Shown piece after piece: positions 10,812 through 22,239 of a stretch of 64,000 bases of DNA. The stretch spans positions 434,001 through 498,000 of the forward strand of contig OZ037908.1 of assembly GCA_964035575.1 (NCBI GenBank). The letters run 5' to 3'. A model generated the notes under the pieces. That model saw only the letters and a list, made by a program, of their open reading frames with translations, was not told the origin of the DNA and did no database searches. A program made the translations under genes and the position numbers. How positions within the stretch are numbered: the stretch's first letter is position 1; every line of letters starts with the position of its first letter. Source of the DNA: Rhynchopus sp. YZ270_cl-10. Lineage: Eukaryota > Euglenozoa > Diplonemea > Diplonemida > Diplonemidae.

Positions 10812-10934
10812 GCCCGAGATCAGAGGCTTTTTCGTGAGTGAACTATTTTTTTTTGGAAAGTGGAGATTTTGCACAAAACTGTGGGCAACACAAAAACCGA
10901 GGCAAAACTACACTAACCTCCAAACAAATTTATC
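10812..10934 (+). repeat. Family B1 repeat with upstream CCCGAGATCAGAGGC block
   Basis: The second copy of the composite seen at 2579-2693. The upstream block lies at 10812-10846, and the B1 part with TTTTGCACAAAACTGTGGGC and AAAACTACACT lies at 10859-10934. Confidence 0.75.
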
Positions 10935-11104
10935 ACAAAAAAAGAGGAGCTATTTTAGCAACTGCTTTTGTACTTTTTTTTTACAATTTTTTTACTGCAT
11001 TTTATGTTGTATGCTCGAGAGGCATATTTCATTTTCCTCAAAGTTTGCTCTTTATTTAGCTGCCTTTTTTCATTTCTTTATATTTTTATCCAAACACATT
11101 TCTT

Positions 11105-11140
11105 TGATGACTAAAGCACTGCGAGGCTTAGGCTCATCTT
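11105..11140 (+). repeat. Family A hairpin
   Basis: TGATGACTAAAGC and GCTTAGGCTCATCTT around ACTGCGAG; tail ACAAACCTTAC. Confidence 0.75.
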
Positions 11141-11471
11141 ACAAACCTTACTCGTTTTTTTCTTTTTTTCTTTCTTTTTCTCTCTCTCTATCTCTCTCTC
11201 TCCCCTCATTGATGCTCTCAGCTAGGGTGGAACCTGAGCTTTGTATCAATTTCATTATTTATCAAAGATGTTTTTGTGGCAAGGTAGAGGCAGATTCATC
11301 TTTCCAGGATTTTTCCCCCCTTTTTTTCCCTTTATTATACCTTCTATTCAGTAGAATAGAGTATATGAAACAACTTTCCCCCCCTTTTTTTTGTTTGTTT
11401 TTCTCATGCCAAAATTTTTGACGTTTTTCCTTTTATTATTTCATTCACTGATTTTATTCATATTTTTTTTC

Positions 11472-11503
11472 AAGATGACGATCCTTTTAGGTATCTTCAT
11501 CTT
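11472..11503 (+). repeat. Family A variant hairpin
   Basis: Outer arms AAGATGA and TCATCTT are consensus. The inner stem is CGATCC with GGTATC around TTTTA, unrelated to CTAAGC/GCTTAG. Confidence 0.6.
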
Positions 11504-12713
11504 TTCACAGTTTTTTTTGTTTTTTTTTTTTTTTTGTTTTCGTTTGTACTGCCATGGTTCTATTTGCCCAGGCTCTTTTTGGAGAAAAAACATAATAATC
11601 AAAAAAAACAGCCTGGAGCGATACCGTTCCTTTTGATTGATCTTTTATTTGAACGAATTGTTTTTAACATCTTTTTTGGGGTACAATCGTACAGCCATTC
11701 CCTTCTCGTACCCTCCCCCACATCATCCCCCCCTTTTTTTTTCCATGAAGCCATCATGTTGCCTAAAGCAGATTACTTTTTAAAAAAACACAAAAAAACA
11801 AAAACACCCATTTTTTTCCACAAACATTTTTCTTTTTTTGGGGATGTTCGCTTCCCCTCCCGAACCTCTTCGAAAAAAAAAAATGACATTTATCTCAAAA
11901 AAAAGGACCAGGAAATATGGATTGTACCACCCTTTGCTTCCCTCCTTGTATTTTCTTTTTGTCACAAAGGTTTTTTTTTTACCCCCACCACCCCCTTTAC
12001 ATTTCACCTCCCGGCCCCATTTTTTTCTTCTTTTTCTTGTATATGAATTCAGTTGACCTTGCGCTCATTTTTTGAATCATTTTTTGCCTGAGAACTGAGG
12101 GACATCTTTGTGGAGGCTTCAAAAAATAATACAAAATAAGATTTTTTTTTTAAGTTGAAGTACATTGTTGGAACCTCTCGCCCTTTTTTTTTCTTCTCGT
12201 GATGGAATGATGTCTTCACTTTTAGAAAAAACTTTTATTTTACCATTCTGAAACATACACAAAGGTTAACTCAAAAGAGGGACACTAAGAATTGAGGGCT
12301 TTCATGTTTTTTTCTTCTGTTTTCAATACAAAAAATGAGTGGGGCTACATTGCCTTCCTTTCCCCCCCCTACCCCTTTTGTGAACAATCAGAAATGGGGG
12401 GAAATAGAGGGAGTACTTTCCTGTTTTATTTTTAAAAAATATTTTTTTTTCCTGGTCCAAGATATGTGTCACCACCATCACCACCCACCTCACCCCGTGC
12501 TCCTTGTTTTAAGTATTTTCTTTTTGTTTTGTTTTTCCCTTTTTTTTCTGTTTTTGCCTTTCCCTGTTTTCCCGTGTCCAATTTCTTGACTTAAGGGGCT
12601 TTTTTTGTCGCCCTTTTGTTCCTTTTTATCAACTTCCCTAAGGAATGCATTACGCAGCCATCACACCCCTTTCCCTTTCCCCACCAGCTGCTCCACCCCT
12701 TCTGATTTTTTTT

Positions 12714-12748
12714 AAGACGATCACAAGAGAAGTTTGGGTCATCGTGTC
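12714..12748 (+). repeat. Family A variant hairpin
   Basis: AAGACGATCACAAGAG and GGGTCATCGTGTC: ACGAT pairs with ATCGT, so the outer arm differs on both sides from the consensus. Confidence 0.5.
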
Positions 12749-12927
12749 AACTCTTTTTTTTTTTATTTTTATTTTTGTTGCTGGGTGTTGACAGATAATC
12801 CAATTTTTCTTTCTGTCGTTTTCCCTACTTTTTTTTTTTTCATCCGCCCTTCCTTTTTCCTCAGTTATGTGCTTTGTCTCTCGATAGAGTTGTGCTAGCA
12901 TTTCTGAGGATTTAGGAAAATTTTTTC

Positions 12928-12958
<31 letters not shown>

Positions 12959-13345
12959 TTCTTTATCCGCGAGGACTAATTCCCATTTTAAACAAAAGAA
13001 TTTTCCCCTCCAAACATTTTTTTTTGTTTGTTTTTCTTCTTCTTTTTTTTTATTTTTTGCTTTTATACTTCACGCGAAGCATACACTATTCTTGCAGCGC
13101 GGTGGTTAAAAGGTGAATTGAAGAAACAAAAAAATAAAACAAAAAACAAAAACTTACCGATACAACAAAAAAAAGCAAAGAAAAAAAAATAACTCTTTTT
13201 TTTTCTCTTCTAACCCAAATGTTTTTTTTCTCTTCATCCCTCGTTGTCTTCTCACGGTACCATTTTATATCTGTTTGCCACTGATTTTGTCATCACTATT
13301 CTACTACTATTATACTTTTTTTAAAAAAAATACTTGACTCTTTTA

Positions 13346-13399
13346 GGGATCCTGTGAAGAAAACCCCCTATCCCATTTGATTGTAGTCTAAAAATTATC
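13346..13399 (+). repeat. Family F structured repeat
   Basis: GGATCCTGTGAAGAAAACC, a TATCCCATTTGATTGTAG block and TCTAAAAATTATC. Confidence 0.6.
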
Positions 13400-13499
13400 G
13401 AAAAAAAAAAAAAAAAATTGGACCAAATACAAAAAAAAAAAAAAAAAAGGACTGGATGTCCCTTTTTGTACAGAAGAGGCGACTTTTTGTTGTCTATAA

Positions 13500-13599
13500 T
13501 GGTGTTCCGGAGGGGGACTATATTGACATGTCCTTGACACGTCCTTGGTATGTCCTTGGCATGTCCTTGACATGTCCGACAGGGGTTTCAGGAACACCA
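13500..13599. mobile_element. Small foldback element with 11-bp tandem core
   Basis: TGGTGTTCC at the left end and GGAACACCA at the right end are inverted repeats. TATAA flanks both ends (13495-13499 and 13600-13604), a perfect 5-bp duplication. The core is about 4.5 tandem copies of an 11-bp unit like CATGTCCTTGA with a few substitutions. The TGGTG...CACCA ends and 5-bp duplication match the elements at 9420 and 19562, but the interior is different. Confidence 0.65.
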
Positions 13600-13773
13600 T
13601 ATAACCAAACAAAAAAATGTTATTTTGTACAGAACATCCTTAGCACTTTCTTTTTGATAGGAAAGGTATACTGAACACCAATCATGGACCGGAAAAAAAA
13701 AATAGGTCACACAGGGAACAACGAACTCGAATGCTGAATAGTGGTTCCACCTACCACACCTATGTCCTCATGC

Positions 13774-13850
13774 AGATGTGTGTCTCTGACAATAAGGGAG
13801 CACACATTAGTTGTACTGAGCGGCAACTGCCACTATTCCAGCAATTTAGC
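13774..13850 (+). repeat. Family A variant followed by degenerate family B1
   Basis: 13774-13808 folds as AGATGTGTGTCTC with GGGAGCACACATT. 13822-13850 reads GGCAACTGCCACTATTCCAG then CAATTTAGC, a diverged B1 tail. Confidence 0.45.
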
Positions 13851-13996
13851 AAACCAGCAAAAAAAAAAAAAATACTCTTCGTCAACCAAGAGGAGGTGAC
13901 CACCCCAAAAAGGGACAGCTGGGATGTGACGTGAGAACTAAATGGTCAGATCTGAGGCCATTTTTTTACGAAAAAAAGAGCGATACCCGATGAAAC

Positions 13997-14039
13997 AGTG
14001 CAAAGACTGCTGTGCAGGCAGCTACACTAATTTAGCAGA
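13997..14039 (+). repeat. Family B3 structured repeat
   Basis: AGTGCAAAGACTGCTGTGC then AGGCAGCTACACTAATTTAG. CTGC and GCAG form the inner stem, and the CTACACT end is shared with B1 and B2. Confidence 0.55.
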
Positions 14040-14450
14040 TCATCTAAAAGGATTGAAAAAAAATAGGATTTTTTTTTTGTTTTGTTTTTTATTGTATCGC
14101 TTTTTTGTTTTGTTTTTTTTATTGTTTTGGATGTGCCCCAGGTTGGGATTTGCATTTATCCTTATTTGATGTGTTGCGCCCATGTGGCCGATTGCATCTA
14201 AGTATTTATAATTTTTTTTTTTTTGTCTTTTTTTTTTCCAAAACATCAATTCATAAATGTACCTGATGAGAACCCAATAGCATGAGCGTGGATGAATTTG
14301 CCCCTTCCTCCTCTCCCCAACACTCCCAAAATTACCCCCTTCCCCCCCCCCCCCTTTTTTTTCTTCCAAAAAAGATTTTAATTGTTCATGTAATGCCAGT
14401 GCTGTTTGCTTACAAAAAATTTTTATACCCAGCGTATCCCCCCCTACATG

Positions 14451-14484
14451 AGATGACTAAGCACGAGAGGCTTAGGTTCATCTT
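14451..14484 (+). repeat. Family A hairpin, near consensus
   Basis: AGATGACTAAGC, loop ACGAGAG, GCTTAGGTTCATCTT, tail ATAAACATTTTT. One of the most regular copies. Confidence 0.85.
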
Positions 14485-14816
14485 ATAAACATTTTTTTTT
14501 TGTTTTTTTTGTTTTTGTTTTGTGCACATGATTTTTCCGATTATTCAATATTCTGTGCCTCGCGATACTCTCTCCCCGCTTTTTGTTTTGTTTTTTCGTG
14601 TATCAAATCCTTCCAATAAAACAACAGAGGGAAATAGAAACGATGAAAGGAAGTGCACCGCTTAGTTGTTGTTTCAGTGAATGTCGCGATAAATGGGGGG
14701 GAAAAAATGATCCCCTCCTGATGGCGAAAGACAGGAACGAGAAATATCACTCTTTTACAATCTGCCACACAAGAGAGACCATTGCGCTCTGCAGTGACGT
14801 AAAAGTGTTTTAGTAT

Positions 14817-14863
14817 AGTGGAGCACACTCTGGGGTGGCTGCACTGATACAAACCAAGTTTTC
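14817..14863 (+). repeat. Family B2 structured repeat
   Basis: AGTGGAGC, ACACTCTGGGGTGGC, TGCACT, tail ACAAACCAAGTTTTC. Confidence 0.75.
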
Positions 14864-14995
14864 AAAAAAAAGGTCTTTGTCAGAGAACCCCCCGCCAAAC
14901 CCCAACCTAAAAAATAAAAAAATACACGCATACCAGCAAATTGAATCATCTATCTCAACTCAACAGATTATCAAGAGAAAAAAATAGTGGAGGTC

Positions 14996-15031
14996 ATTTT
15001 CAGATGTCTACACTTATACAACCAAAATTTC
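14996..15031 (+). repeat. Family B2 structured repeat
   Basis: AGTGGAGGTCATTTTCAG, ATGTCTACACT, tail ACAACCAAAATTTC. The loop differs from other copies. Confidence 0.65.
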
Positions 15032-15212
15032 AAAAGAAAAAATACCCCCCCTTTGTACCTTCTCTAAGCAAACCAATTCAACATGGAAAAAAAGAGAAAA
15101 AGTGGGGCTGCCACACAAATGGTGGCAGTTGCACGAATCAATTTACAAACCTTTTCGGCCAAAGAATTTTCCAAAAGAAAAAAAGAAAAAAAAGTCCATA
15201 CCGATTAAGTAC

Positions 15213-15270
15213 AAAGCCTTAGGGCGACATTGTGTACAGATCCTCCTCGGTAGGTGATTGTCGATACAAC
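15213..15270 (+). repeat. Family E repeat
   Basis: GCCTTAGGGCGACATTGTGT, ACAGATCCTCCTCGGTAGGT, GATTGTCGATACAAC. CGACA and TGTCG could pair, and TTGTCGATACAA can fold at the end. Sister copies are at 50917 and 55808. Confidence 0.6.
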
Positions 15271-16670
15271 AAAAAAAATAGAATAATTGAGTACAGACAC
15301 GTTGTACTAAGGTGGGTTATTGAGTGTGTGCTTTGTTCACGAAGGAGAAGGTCTGCTGTAACAAAAATACCACATCACAGAGGCGTCTGCAAGAAAGCGA
15401 GAACGCCAGAAAGATGGAAGAAGAAGCAAAAAAAAAGCAAAGCAACACATAAAATCAAAGCCCCCCCCCTTTCCGTTAACCTATATACCCGAATGAATTT
15501 GCGATTTTTTATTTTTTATTTTTCAGAAAGGTTTTTCACGAACTTCTTCTTTTTTCTCTCCAGAAAATTTCATTCAATTTGAATGGAATTTTCTGAAAAA
15601 AAATTCTGCAAGCTGTTTAGCACTATTACTCATTTGAGTGATGCTTTTTTTTTTTTTTTTTTGATAAAACAACTTGTTGTCAATTCTAAGATTGGAGACA
15701 GCGCTGCAGGGCAATCAAAACGGATTGAAAAAAAAAACAAAACAGAAACTTGCTTGTTTTCTTTGAGTACTCAATTAACCACAACAACCGTACTTCAGTT
15801 TAACACAATTTTTTCATCTTTTTGTTTTCCGGCTTTGAGCGCACAAAAGACCCGATCTTTTATTTGTTTCTTTACAGTGATTTATATATAAACCAAAAAC
15901 CTCCTCTTTTCTCCCTGAAAAATATGTGGATATGAGACAACAAATTGAGTCGGTGAAAAAAAAATAAAAAAAATAATAAAAAATAATCCCTAGGCCTTTG
16001 CGCGCAGGGAAAGCTGCTGTCTACGTGAACCATCGGGTAAGGTTAATTCCTTATTCCCCCCCTACCTTAACAAAAAGCCAAGATTTTCTTTTTCTTTGCT
16101 CTTATTAGCAGACTGCAGACACCGCTCAATTGTCTACATTGAAGCAATTGTATTTTTTCCAAAAAAAAATTTTTATTAAAAAAAATCTTATGGATGAAGT
16201 CGTCTATCAAGATCCTAGCCTTCGAAGCTCACCATACACGCACACCCCTCTCTCCTGTCAACCCGTCAATGAGGCTTATGATCATCATTGCAAAGTGGTG
16301 CGGGAAAAGTGTGTTTTTTTTTTTTTTTTTTGATTTTTAAAAATGTTTTTTTTTTTTCCAAGAATTCTTCCATCGTGCTATCCGTACTAGAGCACAGTAC
16401 CGAACTTTTCCTCAAGCTGATAGCATTTTTCAAAGTGTGTATTATCCCCCCTCCTCCTCCAGAGTAACTATCGTGCAAAATTCTAGCGGGCTGTTTAGGC
16501 TGGGGTATACAGAGGTTGTATGGCCTGCCGAGCGGTGAACCGCCTCCGTTCTCTTTACGGTACGCACTCCCTCACGTCCTCACCCTTGACCGAGCTACGT
16601 TCTTTTTTTTTAGCACGTTTTTTCAACTACTCTTTTTGGTGGTTAGGTGATCCTCCTATTTGCTCTCCTT

Positions 16671-16740
16671 TAAGGATTTTGTGAAGAAAAAAAAAATATG
16701 GTGACTGCTATCCAGTGATAGTAGTCTATTATCAAACAAA
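16671..16740 (+). repeat. Family F structured repeat
   Basis: AAGGATTTTGTGAAG, an A run, then GACTGCTATC-CAGT-GATAGTAG and TCTATTATCAAACAAAAA. The CTATC/GATAG stem is perfect. Confidence 0.7.
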
Positions 16741-16926
16741 AAGGGGGGTTTTTTTAAAGGTGGTTCAGAGATATGTGATGGAAGTGTGTTATGTACGATG
16801 TGCATGCACGTGAAACATATTGATCTCTTTTTAGCCTTTCTGCATTCTCCAGAGAAGGATGTATCTTGTCTAGAGCATCCTTGTACATTTCCCTTTTGAT
16901 TTTGGATGAAAATAAAACAAATTCAC

Positions 16927-16966
16927 AAGGGTGACCCAGAAAGCTCGAGAGGCTTGGGGTCATCTT
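16927..16966 (+). repeat. Family A hairpin with TGACCC/GGGTCA stem
   Basis: AAGGGTGACCC pairs with GGGTCATCTT, and AAGC with GCTT around TCGAGAG. The ACCC/GGGT pairing is a paired replacement relative to consensus. Confidence 0.7.
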
Positions 16967-17099
16967 AACAATTTTTTCTTCCTTTCTCCAAATACTTTAA
17001 GTTCAATTCTGTGAACTGAAAGTATATGAATCTAATCCTTCTGATATGCCATTGGACTAGAGTCACAAAAAAATAATTTTTTTTTTCTCTCCAAGTTTT

Positions 17100-17390
17100 C
17101 AGTTTTTGTTTCTTAATACCGTCTCGAATCAGTTCCTAGACAGCGACTCTTGTCGTGACAAGGACAAACACATTGTTGCAAAGCACAATAACAAAGAAGC
17201 ACAACGCGTTCACGATACCTGCTTTGTCAAGTGTTGCTTGTCATATGTCATGACAGGTGTGGTCGTGGACACCTGGCAGAGACAGGACCTTCCCCTATCA
17301 AGCATCCACTTCAGGCGCCTGCAGAACTCCAATACATGCGCACCCCCATGTGTATTTCGTATCTCTTGTCATATTTACCAAACCAGTTGG
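17100..17390 (+). other. Unexplained normal-complexity segment
   Basis: About 290 bp of balanced base composition within homopolymer-rich DNA, open in more than one plus frame (starts near 17106 and 17231). It includes an inverted pair GGACACC/GGTGTGG near 17255 and a CAGGCGCCTG palindrome. I recognise no protein family in any frame. It could be a gene remnant, a non-coding RNA gene or a solo piece of a repeat that is not duplicated here. Confidence 0.3.
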
Positions 17391-17834
17391 TATCGCATTT
17401 TTTTTTTTTCTTTCTCTCTTTCTCTCACCCTGTCCGCTTTCCTTCATCTCAACGATATTCTATTTGTTTTTGGATTTCTTTAATTGTCTGTGGATGTCTG
17501 CATCCAAAAAAAGGTTACCAAAACTTCGCTTTTTTTTTGTATCTTAGCCCATCTGTAGGTGTGGGGTTAGGCTGGGTTTCACGTGTGTCAATTGAATGTA
17601 TTCTCTTCGCGAAGTTCACAACTCATTCTATCGATGACAGATGTGGCTATTATATTTTTTCCCCCACTGTAACCATTTTTAAGGTGACCAGGTTTTATCT
17701 CACCAAAAACCCTGTTCTAATCTTCCCAAAATACGATGAGGGGCAAAACACTAAACAGCTTTTTTAGGCTGGGAAAAAAAAACAATCAGTTCATCAAAAT
17801 ACCTTACCAAAAAAGGCTGGTCTTACAATTCATG

Positions 17835-17868
17835 AAGGTGACTGAGCACTGAGGCTTGGTCTTATCTT
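17835..17868 (+). repeat. Family A hairpin
   Basis: AAGGTGACTGAGC, loop ACTGAG, GCTTGGTCTTATCTT. The inner pairs CTGAGC/GCTTGG include wobbles. Confidence 0.65.
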
Positions 17869-18616
17869 GCATTTTTTTTTTCTTCTTTCTTTTACCGAAC
17901 CTCTCTTCAGGTAGCTGGTCAAATACAAGAACAACAACAAAGCGAGCACATACATGAACAAAAAAAACAGATCTTTATATTTTTTCAAAAATATCCCCAC
18001 CCAGTTTAAGGGGGGTTGGAGGTGGGTGGTAGCAGTTCGTGGTCTTTTGAGGCCGTGTTTTCTGTTTTATTCCTTTTCCCCTTCCTCTCCTCACTCCCTC
18101 CCCTCTCGAGGGGATAGCCCCAAAGGCAAACACATACCTTTTCCCCTTTTTATTTTGCGACGCAATACTTTACTGGGTCATCTGAAGAAAAAGGTGAATG
18201 AGCGAGGGGCAGAGAAGACTTGATTCATCATTTTTTTTTTTTTTTGTTTTTTTTTTTTTTGCCAAAACTTTTTTTGTCTTTTCTTAATCATATTTTTATT
18301 CTTTTTTTACAACCTCCCTCAAATTTCCCATCCCAGCAAAAATCAATCACAATACAACAGTATTCGAGCAATTTTTTTTTCCTAAAAAATTCTCTTCCAA
18401 AATCCCAATGTCCTCCCAATTGACCCCAATCTAGTTCAAAAAAAAAAAAACTTCATTTTTTGCCCCAAAACCCTTTGTTTTAATGTAAACAAGGTAAAAC
18501 CAAAATACACCGAAATACAAACAACAACACATATGTAAAAGAAAGCAAAGAAAATGTTATTTTTTTTTATTTCTTTCTTTTCTTTTGCGCAGGTTTCGTT
18601 CGAAATACCATTTTTC

Positions 18617-18659
18617 TTATAAGATGACTAAGCATGAGAGGCTTAGGTTCATCTTATAA
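18617..18659 (+). repeat. Family A hairpin, extended stem
   Basis: TTATAAGATGA pairs perfectly with TCATCTTATAA, and CTAAGC with GCTTAG, around ATGAGAG. With a 2-nt GT bulge on the 3' side this gives 17 base pairs, the longest clean stem of the family here. Confidence 0.9.
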
Positions 18660-19148
18660 ATCTTTTCTTTGTATTCCCTCGAAAAAAAATGTGGGGATCA
18701 TCAATTTTTTTAAAAAAGTCAGAAAAAAAAATCTTTCAAGAAGGAACCTTCCCCCCTTTTCAACTGTCATTACTATTCCCCACTACGAGGAAATCAAGGC
18801 TCTCCGGGAATTTTTTTTTTCAAAAACAATAACGTGGTATTGTTTCAATGAATGTTATTTTGTTTTATTTTTTGTAAATTTATTTTGTATTTATTGATTG
18901 ACGTTTTGATTTATCATTTATTACTGTTTTTTTTTTTTTTTATATCATTATTTTGCACCGCAGGTCTTATTGCTTTCGGAAGAGCCCAAAAAAAGAAAAG
19001 AAGAACAAAAAAAAATTTCAAACCCCAGCGTATTCTCACACGAAAACGATAGTGGTAAAAAGGTGTACTGTGCATTGCATTACGCGCATGCATCTGACAA
19101 GGTTTTCTTTCTTTTCATTCATTTTATTTTATTTTATTTTTCCTTCCC

Positions 19149-19182
19149 AGATGACCCAGCAGTGAGAAGCTTAGGATCATCT
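19149..19182 (+). repeat. Family A hairpin
   Basis: AGATGACCCAGC and GCTTAGGATCATCT with loop AGTGAGAA. Confidence 0.7.
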
Positions 19183-19243
19183 CGCCCTCCCTTTTATTTT
19201 TCTCTTTACTCTCCCCATCAGCTCATAGTTTTGTTACTTTTTT

Positions 19244-19282
19244 TGATGTAACAGCAACACTGTGAGGGCTTAGGTTCATCTT
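19244..19282 (+). repeat. Family A hairpin
   Basis: GATGTAACAGCAACACTGTGAG then GGCTTAGGTTCATCTT; 5' arm diverged, tail ACATACC. Confidence 0.6.
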
Positions 19283-19561
19283 ACATACCTCTTGTGTGTT
19301 TTTTTTCTTCATTGTGTACATTCCATATTTGCAGTTTTTTTTTATACATTAATTTTACCATAAAATGGAGTTCACTTCTTTACAGTATATCATAACCTCT
19401 CTCCCATTTGTACCCTTTTTTTTTGTAATTTTTTTTTGTATTTTTTTAAAAATTGAAGATTGAAAGATATCAATATTGGGGGTGTTCAATCCCAGTTTTT
19501 TTTTTCGCCTCTCTCTTTTTAATAGGTGATGAATTTATTTTTCAAATAAAGGAATCGTCTT

Positions 19562-19637
19562 TGGTGCTTCCCGGGGGTGGTATGCACTTCACAAATGTGA
19601 AAATTTGTGAAAATGCATTCCCCCTCGGGAAGCACCA
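19562..19637. mobile_element. Minimal foldback copy of the 9420 element
   Basis: A 76-bp copy made almost only of the two ends: TGGTGCTTCCCGGGGG, TTCACAAATGTG, AAATTTGTGAAAATGC and CTCGGGAAGCACCA. Flanks GTCTT (left) and ATCTT (right) look like a 5-bp target duplication with one mismatch. Confidence 0.65.
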
Positions 19638-19788
19638 ATCTTAATAATTTGCTGTTGTTGTTTTTATTGTTTTTTTATTTGTTGTTTTTTATTGGAATAT
19701 ATCGCAGTAAAAATGGGTTTACTCTGGATAGAACAAAAAAGAGCGGCCACACTGCCTCGGCAGCGCTGAAGAGACGAGAGTGAATACC

Positions 19789-19819
<31 letters not shown>

Positions 19820-20077
19820 TGCTTTATGAATGCATCCCTCTTTATTCTACCAAAAAAAAAGGAACTACATCGGTAGAGAAAAGGGGGAGGTTTTCCCCAG
19901 TAAAATTTGGTAATTCGCTGTTTTTTTTGTCGTTTTTTTTTTTTTTTTTGTTTCAAATACAAAATTCACAATGAGCAGGGCAGGTAAAGTAAGTACAATA
20001 CTGATCTCAGGGGAGATGTTACTATGGTGCTCTCATGATCTAGTAGAGTAATCTCCGTCATAAAAAAGCAGAAAAAA

Positions 20078-20119
20078 GGTGAAGACTGCTGACATAGCAG
20101 CTACACTATGCTACCAATG
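20078..20119 (+). repeat. Family B3 structured repeat
   Basis: GGTGAAGACTGCTGACATAG then CAGCTACACTATGC. GCTG-ACATA-GCAGC makes the inner stem. Confidence 0.6.
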
Positions 20120-20532
20120 TACAAAGCAAAGAAAGGGAGGGTAAATAAAAAGGTGTGAATGCACCATTCAAATATTCCGAAGATTTCGAAAACTTTAAGA
20201 GAAAGAAAGTGGAGCTGTTTTTTTTTTTTTCCCACAAAAAAAAAAGCCAGTTGGTGCACGTTTAGGAAGGCAACTTCCTCTTAAGCCCGCCGACTCCATT
20301 TTCTTGGAGATTCCAAGACATGATTCGTTTCCCTAAAAAAAGGAACGGAAAAATTTAAAAAAAAATGGTAGCCACTTTTCAAAATTTCGAAAAAATAAAT
20401 TAAAATGAAACTCTGTTCCCAGTCTGTCCAGCAGACTCTCAACACACTCACCCCCCCCTTTCCCCCCCGATTTTTTTATTCTCAAAAAATCATTTTTTTT
20501 TCTCCCCCTTTTTCTGCCACCATCTCCCCTTT

Positions 20533-20570
20533 GAAGATGACCAGGCACTGTGCGGCTTAGGTTCATCTTC
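20533..20570 (+). repeat. Family A hairpin
   Basis: GAAGATGA pairs with TCATCTTC, one G-C pair longer than consensus. The inner side reads CCAGGC and GGCTTAGG around ACTGTGC. Confidence 0.75.
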
Positions 20571-21105
20571 CCCCACTTTCCATTTTTTATTTTTTTATTA
20601 CGAAAAATTACACTCGTTGCCTCTTGATTTGTCCCAAGCCGCAGCAGAGAGGAGCTTTCTAGTTTTTTTTTTTGCTTTTTTTTTTTTTTTTTTAAATTTG
20701 CAGGAAATTGTCTTTTGTTTTTGTTTTAGCTGCAAATATTTGCCTTTTTTTCTTCTTCTCTTTTGAGTGTCAGCGCGCTTCCCCTGCCCATTTCCCATTC
20801 CCATTCCTGCGCTGGGAAAGAAAAGAAGAAGAAGAAAAAAAATAGTTCTTTCGCCCCGTAGTGTGTACCACAGTGCGAAAGACCTCCCCTCCCACCCCAT
20901 CCAAAAAAAAATCACAAAACAAAAACAAAAACAAAACAGAAATGAAGTGAAACAAAGCACAATAGCCTGCTTCTTTATTTTTGTCACTACTTCCCCCCTC
21001 AAAAGGGGGAGATGATGTGTGTGCAGGGTATGTCGTGCTGTTTTCTTTTATTGTCTTTTTTGTTTTGGAGTTTTTTTTTCCCCTTCTTTCTTTCTGCTAT
21101 TTTAA

Positions 21106-21139
21106 AGAGGTGACGCAAACGGCGCCTATGTTCCATCTT
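21106..21139 (+). repeat. Family A, diverged copy
   Basis: AGAGGTGACGC and GGCGCCTATGTTCCATCTT; tail GCCAACCTCTCTTTT is typical. Confidence 0.5.
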
Positions 21140-21375
21140 GCCAACCTCTCTTTTGCTGTACGGTGCTATTGTTTGATTCAGTGTTCTCAATTTTATTTTA
21201 TTTGATTTTTGTATTTCCCCCAGTAATTTAACGGGATAAATATTACGGTGACCCTCTAATTAAGGCCTTTTTCGTCAAAAAAAAATGCGTTCGAAATGCC
21301 TTAAATAGTGTTCACAAGGTTCACAATAAATGGGCAAATATTCTGAACTTAGAATTTTCCCGATAAAAGAAATAT

Positions 21376-21404
21376 AGTGTGTCCCATTTTCGGGTATTTG
21401 CACT
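21376..21404 (+). repeat. Family B2, short diverged copy
   Basis: AGTGTGTCCCATTTTCGGGT then ATTTGCACT: same AGTG/CACT ends with a CCC/GGG inner stem. It lies 28 bp before a standard B2 copy. Confidence 0.45.
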
Positions 21405-21431
21405 GCAAAAAAATTAAAAAAAAAGCTAGTT

Positions 21432-21477
21432 AGTGGAGCACACTCTAGGGTGGCTACACTAATACAACCAAGTTTCC
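21432..21477 (+). repeat. Family B2 structured repeat
   Basis: AGTGGAGCACACTCTAGGG, TGGCTACACT, tail ACAACCAAGTTTCC. Nearly identical to the copy at 8862. Confidence 0.75.
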
Positions 21478-21717
21478 AAAAAAAAAGCAAAAAAAAAAAA
21501 AAAAAAACTGATTTCAAACATTCACCATTTTCCCCTTAGTACCCACCCCACTCTAACCATTTTAAAAAAGTGATGCTTGACTTGTCTGACAAAGAAAACC
21601 AGTATTCTATCAACAAAACTACAAGTCACCACACACAGCCTTCAACCATGTGCATTCTTATCTTGTAAACAAAACAAAGATCTTTTTTTTTTCGAAATCG
21701 AACACAAAAAAGAAAAA

Positions 21718-21820
21718 AGTGAAGACTGTTTATAGTGCAGCTACACTGAAAAAAAGCCAACTTCAAAAAAAGAGAAAAAAAACAATAATGAAGACTGTCT
21801 GCATGACAGCTACATGTTGG
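21718..21820 (+). repeat. Two family B3 copies in tandem
   Basis: 21718-21759 reads AGTGAAGACTGTTTATAGTG then CAGCTACACTG. 21787-21820 reads AATGAAGACTGTCTGCATGA then CAGCTACATG. In the second the inner stem is CTGTC/GACAG, different on both sides. Confidence 0.6.
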
Positions 21821-22239
21821 AAATTACGAACAAAAAAAACAAAAAACATTTTTTTTTTTTAAATAAATAACTGAAAGAGCCGTGCCTATTGCCCGCCTTT
21901 TTTTGTGTGTTTTCCCACAAAGAAAAACCTGCAAAAAAGCAAATCTTCTCATTTCAAAAAATTATTTCTTTTTCTTTTTTTTTTTTTTAGGGAAAAAAAA
22001 AAAAAGACAAAACGCACAGATGATTTACCAAATGAAGGGGAAAAAAAAGATATCCTACTCGTTGTATTATTCAACCCCCCTTTTTTTTTTCAACCCCCAA
22101 ATCCACACCTCCCCCTCTTCAGGTATATCCACACACAACAACACACTAAAACACTACATTTCAAAGACAAACAGGCAACCCATTCCTGTACTCTTTACGA
22201 CTCTTTAAAACCACTTACTTTTTTTCTTGACACTTTTTT

